Shown here piece after piece: positions 62,773 through 64,000 of a DNA stretch of 64,000 nt. The notes beneath the pieces were generated by a model, which saw only the letters and a list, made by a program, of their open reading frames with translations, was not told the DNA's origin and searched no databases. The stretch is from Methyloversatilis sp. XJ19-49 (GTDB lineage: Bacteria; Pseudomonadota; Gammaproteobacteria; Burkholderiales; Rhodocyclaceae). The translations under genes and the position numbers were made by a program. Positions within the stretch are counted from its first letter, which is position 1, and every line of letters begins with the position of its first letter. Location of the stretch: positions 1 through 64,000 of the forward strand of contig NZ_JANINI010000005.1 of the NCBI RefSeq assembly GCF_024580145.1, read 5' to 3'.

Positions 62773-64000
62773 TCAGGCGCCTCCGCGGGGTGCGGTGCGC
62801 ATACGCCGCGCGCCCGGGTTCGGGCCGAGCGCAACCGCACGAGCGTGCGCTGCGGCCTCGTTGGTCGGCCGGCGCGGGCGGTGTGCCGTCTCGCCGTCGC
62901 ACCGCATGCCGAGGAACATCAAGGGCAATGAAAGCACACGGCTCACCACCTCGCTCTGACGAGTGCAGCCCATTTTCGCGAGCATGGACTTCACCTGGCT
63001 GCGTATCGTGCTCACCGCCTTGCAGCGGCGCTCCGCGATCTGTTCCACCGACAGGCCCAGCGTGATCGCAATGGCGATCCGCGCTTCCGCCCGCGTAAGT
63101 CCGAAGGCACTGGCCACGACCGCCGGATCGGGCGCCGACGCGCCATGCAGCACATGGGCCACCGCGAGCAAGGAAGGCTTGAAACCGAAAGCGCCTATCG
63201 TGCGCTCGGGCAGCAGCGAACTGAGCATCATGCCGAGCACGCGGCTCCGCTCGGGCTGCGCCACACCTTCGTGGCCGCTCACCGCCAGCGGCAGATAGGC
63301 ACTGGCCGGAAAGCGGTCGTCACCCGCCTGGCCGTACAGCGACTTCGCCACCGCGAGTAAGGCCCGGTCGTTGTCCGCATGCCGCAAGGCCAGACGGCCG
63401 TCCAGCGCGTACAGCGCGCCACCGCCAGACAAAAGCGAGCCCGCACTGCGGTTTGAAAATCTGACCTGGCATCCGCCATCGAGCAGGAACACCGGCACGC
63501 TGAGCTGATGCAGCGCGGCCGACGCAACGCCCGGGCCATCGTCCGGCGGCACGCGCTGCTGATTGAGGCGATACGCCTTGGTGACATGCCAGGCAAGCCG
63601 TTCGCACAGCACGAACGCGTCGCCCACCAGCGGCCCCTGATCCAGCCGCCGTGTCACCGCGAAGATCACCGCCACATCCCCGTCTTGCATCAGCTTGATG
63701 CCGCTACTCCAGCGTCCGCCATAGGGCAGCAGGAACTCCTGATAGAAGGGGTCGGCTGCGACGAATGCGTCGTCGAACACCTCATGACAATGCGCCCATC
63801 GCCCAACTGCCGTAGGCAGCAAACGCGCCAACCGCGGATCGATCATGTGATAGCTGCGTGTGTAATCAAGCAGCGCCTCCGGCGGCGCATCGCCCGCCTC
63901 GGCATGAAACAGCAGCGCGCGCCGCGAAACGTCCATGGCCAGCAGCACCACCGCATGCGCTTTGAGTAAGCACTGCACTCCCGCCAGCGCCTGCGCCCAG
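62773..64000 (-). CDS. LuxR-type HTH regulator, paralogue 2 (5' end beyond window)
   Basis: At least 409 residues are visible; the frame stays open to the right edge (WAQALAGVQCLLKAHAVVL aligns with WAYALSEVKRVVRGHTVAL of paralogue 1), so the true start is outside. The shared layout is an N-terminal sensor-like region, a PAS-like segment (VPVFLLDGGCQVRFSNRSAGSLL) and a helix-turn-helix (FGLTRAEARIAIAITLGLSVEQIAERRCKAVSTIRSQVKSMLAKMG) that is closer to canonical LuxR than in paralogue 1. The two are tandem duplicates by layout and motif order, with clear divergence in the DNA-reading helix. Confidence 0.83.
   Translation of the reverse strand, partial: WAQALAGVQCLLKAHAVVLLAMDVSRRALLFHAEAGDAPPEALLDYTRSYHMIDPRLARLLPTAVGRWAHCHEVFDDAFVAADPFYQEFLLPYGGRWSSGIKLMQDGDVAVIFAVTRRLDQGPLVGDAFVLCERLAWHVTKAYRLNQQRVPPDDGPGVASAALHQLSVPVFLLDGGCQVRFSNRSAGSLLSGGGALYALDGRLALRHADNDRALLAVAKSLYGQAGDDRFPASAYLPLAVSGHEGVAQPERSRVLGMMLSSLLPERTIGAFGFKPSLLAVAHVLHGASAPDPAVVASAFGLTRAEARIAIAITLGLSVEQIAERRCKAVSTIRSQVKSMLAKMGCTRQSEVVSRVLSLPLMFLGMRCDGETAHRPRRPTNEAAAHARAVALGPNPGARRMRTAPRGGA

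Overview
The window is a stretch of GC-rich bacterial chromosome. The gene content points to a betaproteobacterium, perhaps a Rhodocyclales or Methyloversatilis-like organism. The genus is a guess; the class rests on the ftsK-lolA-rarA block divergent from trxB, a System I ccm cluster with all nine ccmA-I genes, roxA, rlmD, a PEP-CTERM protein and a B12-dependent ribonucleotide reductase. Housekeeping genes are mixed with several accessory modules, and many genes overlap by 4 nt (ATGA/GTGA), which indicates tight operons.

Layout. 1-3240: start of a TpsA/haemagglutinin-like exoprotein (cut by the window edge), a PEP-CTERM protein, and a LuxR-type regulator divergent from a histidine kinase. 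3241-3655: palindromic REP/BIME-like DNA. 3656-11774: nrdJ, a periplasmic solute-binding protein next to a GGDEF/EAL protein, and an SLC13-type transporter. 11836-14443: a MerR regulator overlapping a VIT-VWA gene. 14852-25437: ten co-directional genes in which a DUF2341-LamG-ExbB fusion, ExbD and a TonB-like protein run without a break into a complete bacterial V-type ATPase operon (B-D-I-K-E-DUF2764-A). 25508-30008: tRNA-Ser(UGA), a BI-1 family protein, rlmD, roxA and an Ala-rich lipoprotein. 30108-36946: ccmABCDEFGHI on the minus strand. 36947-42282: a probable sigma54-dependent small RNA, an NtrC-type two-component pair and a NarL-type two-component pair. 42283-48722: two more palindromic elements, a tandem repeat, a HAD phosphatase, rarA, lolA, ftsK and a Crp/Fnr regulator. 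49091-53028: trxB, an Smr protein, glnB, and an H-NOX sensor overlapping its hybrid kinase. 53123-61247: an exosortase, its membrane partner and three secreted proteins that all end in the same sorting signal, GDVPLPxWAL. 61354-64000: two tandem paralogous LuxR-type regulators.

Two modules look least conventional. The first is the V-ATPase operon. Its gene order is a circular permutation of the common bacterial order (E-DUF2764-A-B-D-I-K becomes B-D-I-K-E-DUF2764-A), and it is translationally linked to an ExbB/ExbD/TonB set whose ExbB carries extracytoplasmic DUF2341 and LamG-like domains. The proteolipid keeps Gln and Glu residues typical of sodium-binding V-type rings. The second is a self-contained exosortase cluster. 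A cell-surface substrate is translationally coupled to the sorting enzyme, followed by a protein with 14 RCC1-type repeats (two possible seven-bladed propellers) and a subtilisin-like protease with the same tail.

A third candidate is a minus-strand small RNA at about 37122-37258. It has a near-consensus -24/-12 promoter and a strong intrinsic terminator, and it is divergent from a sigma54-activator two-component pair, reminiscent in logic of CbrAB-CrcZ. All functional statements come from reading the sequence; no database search was run.
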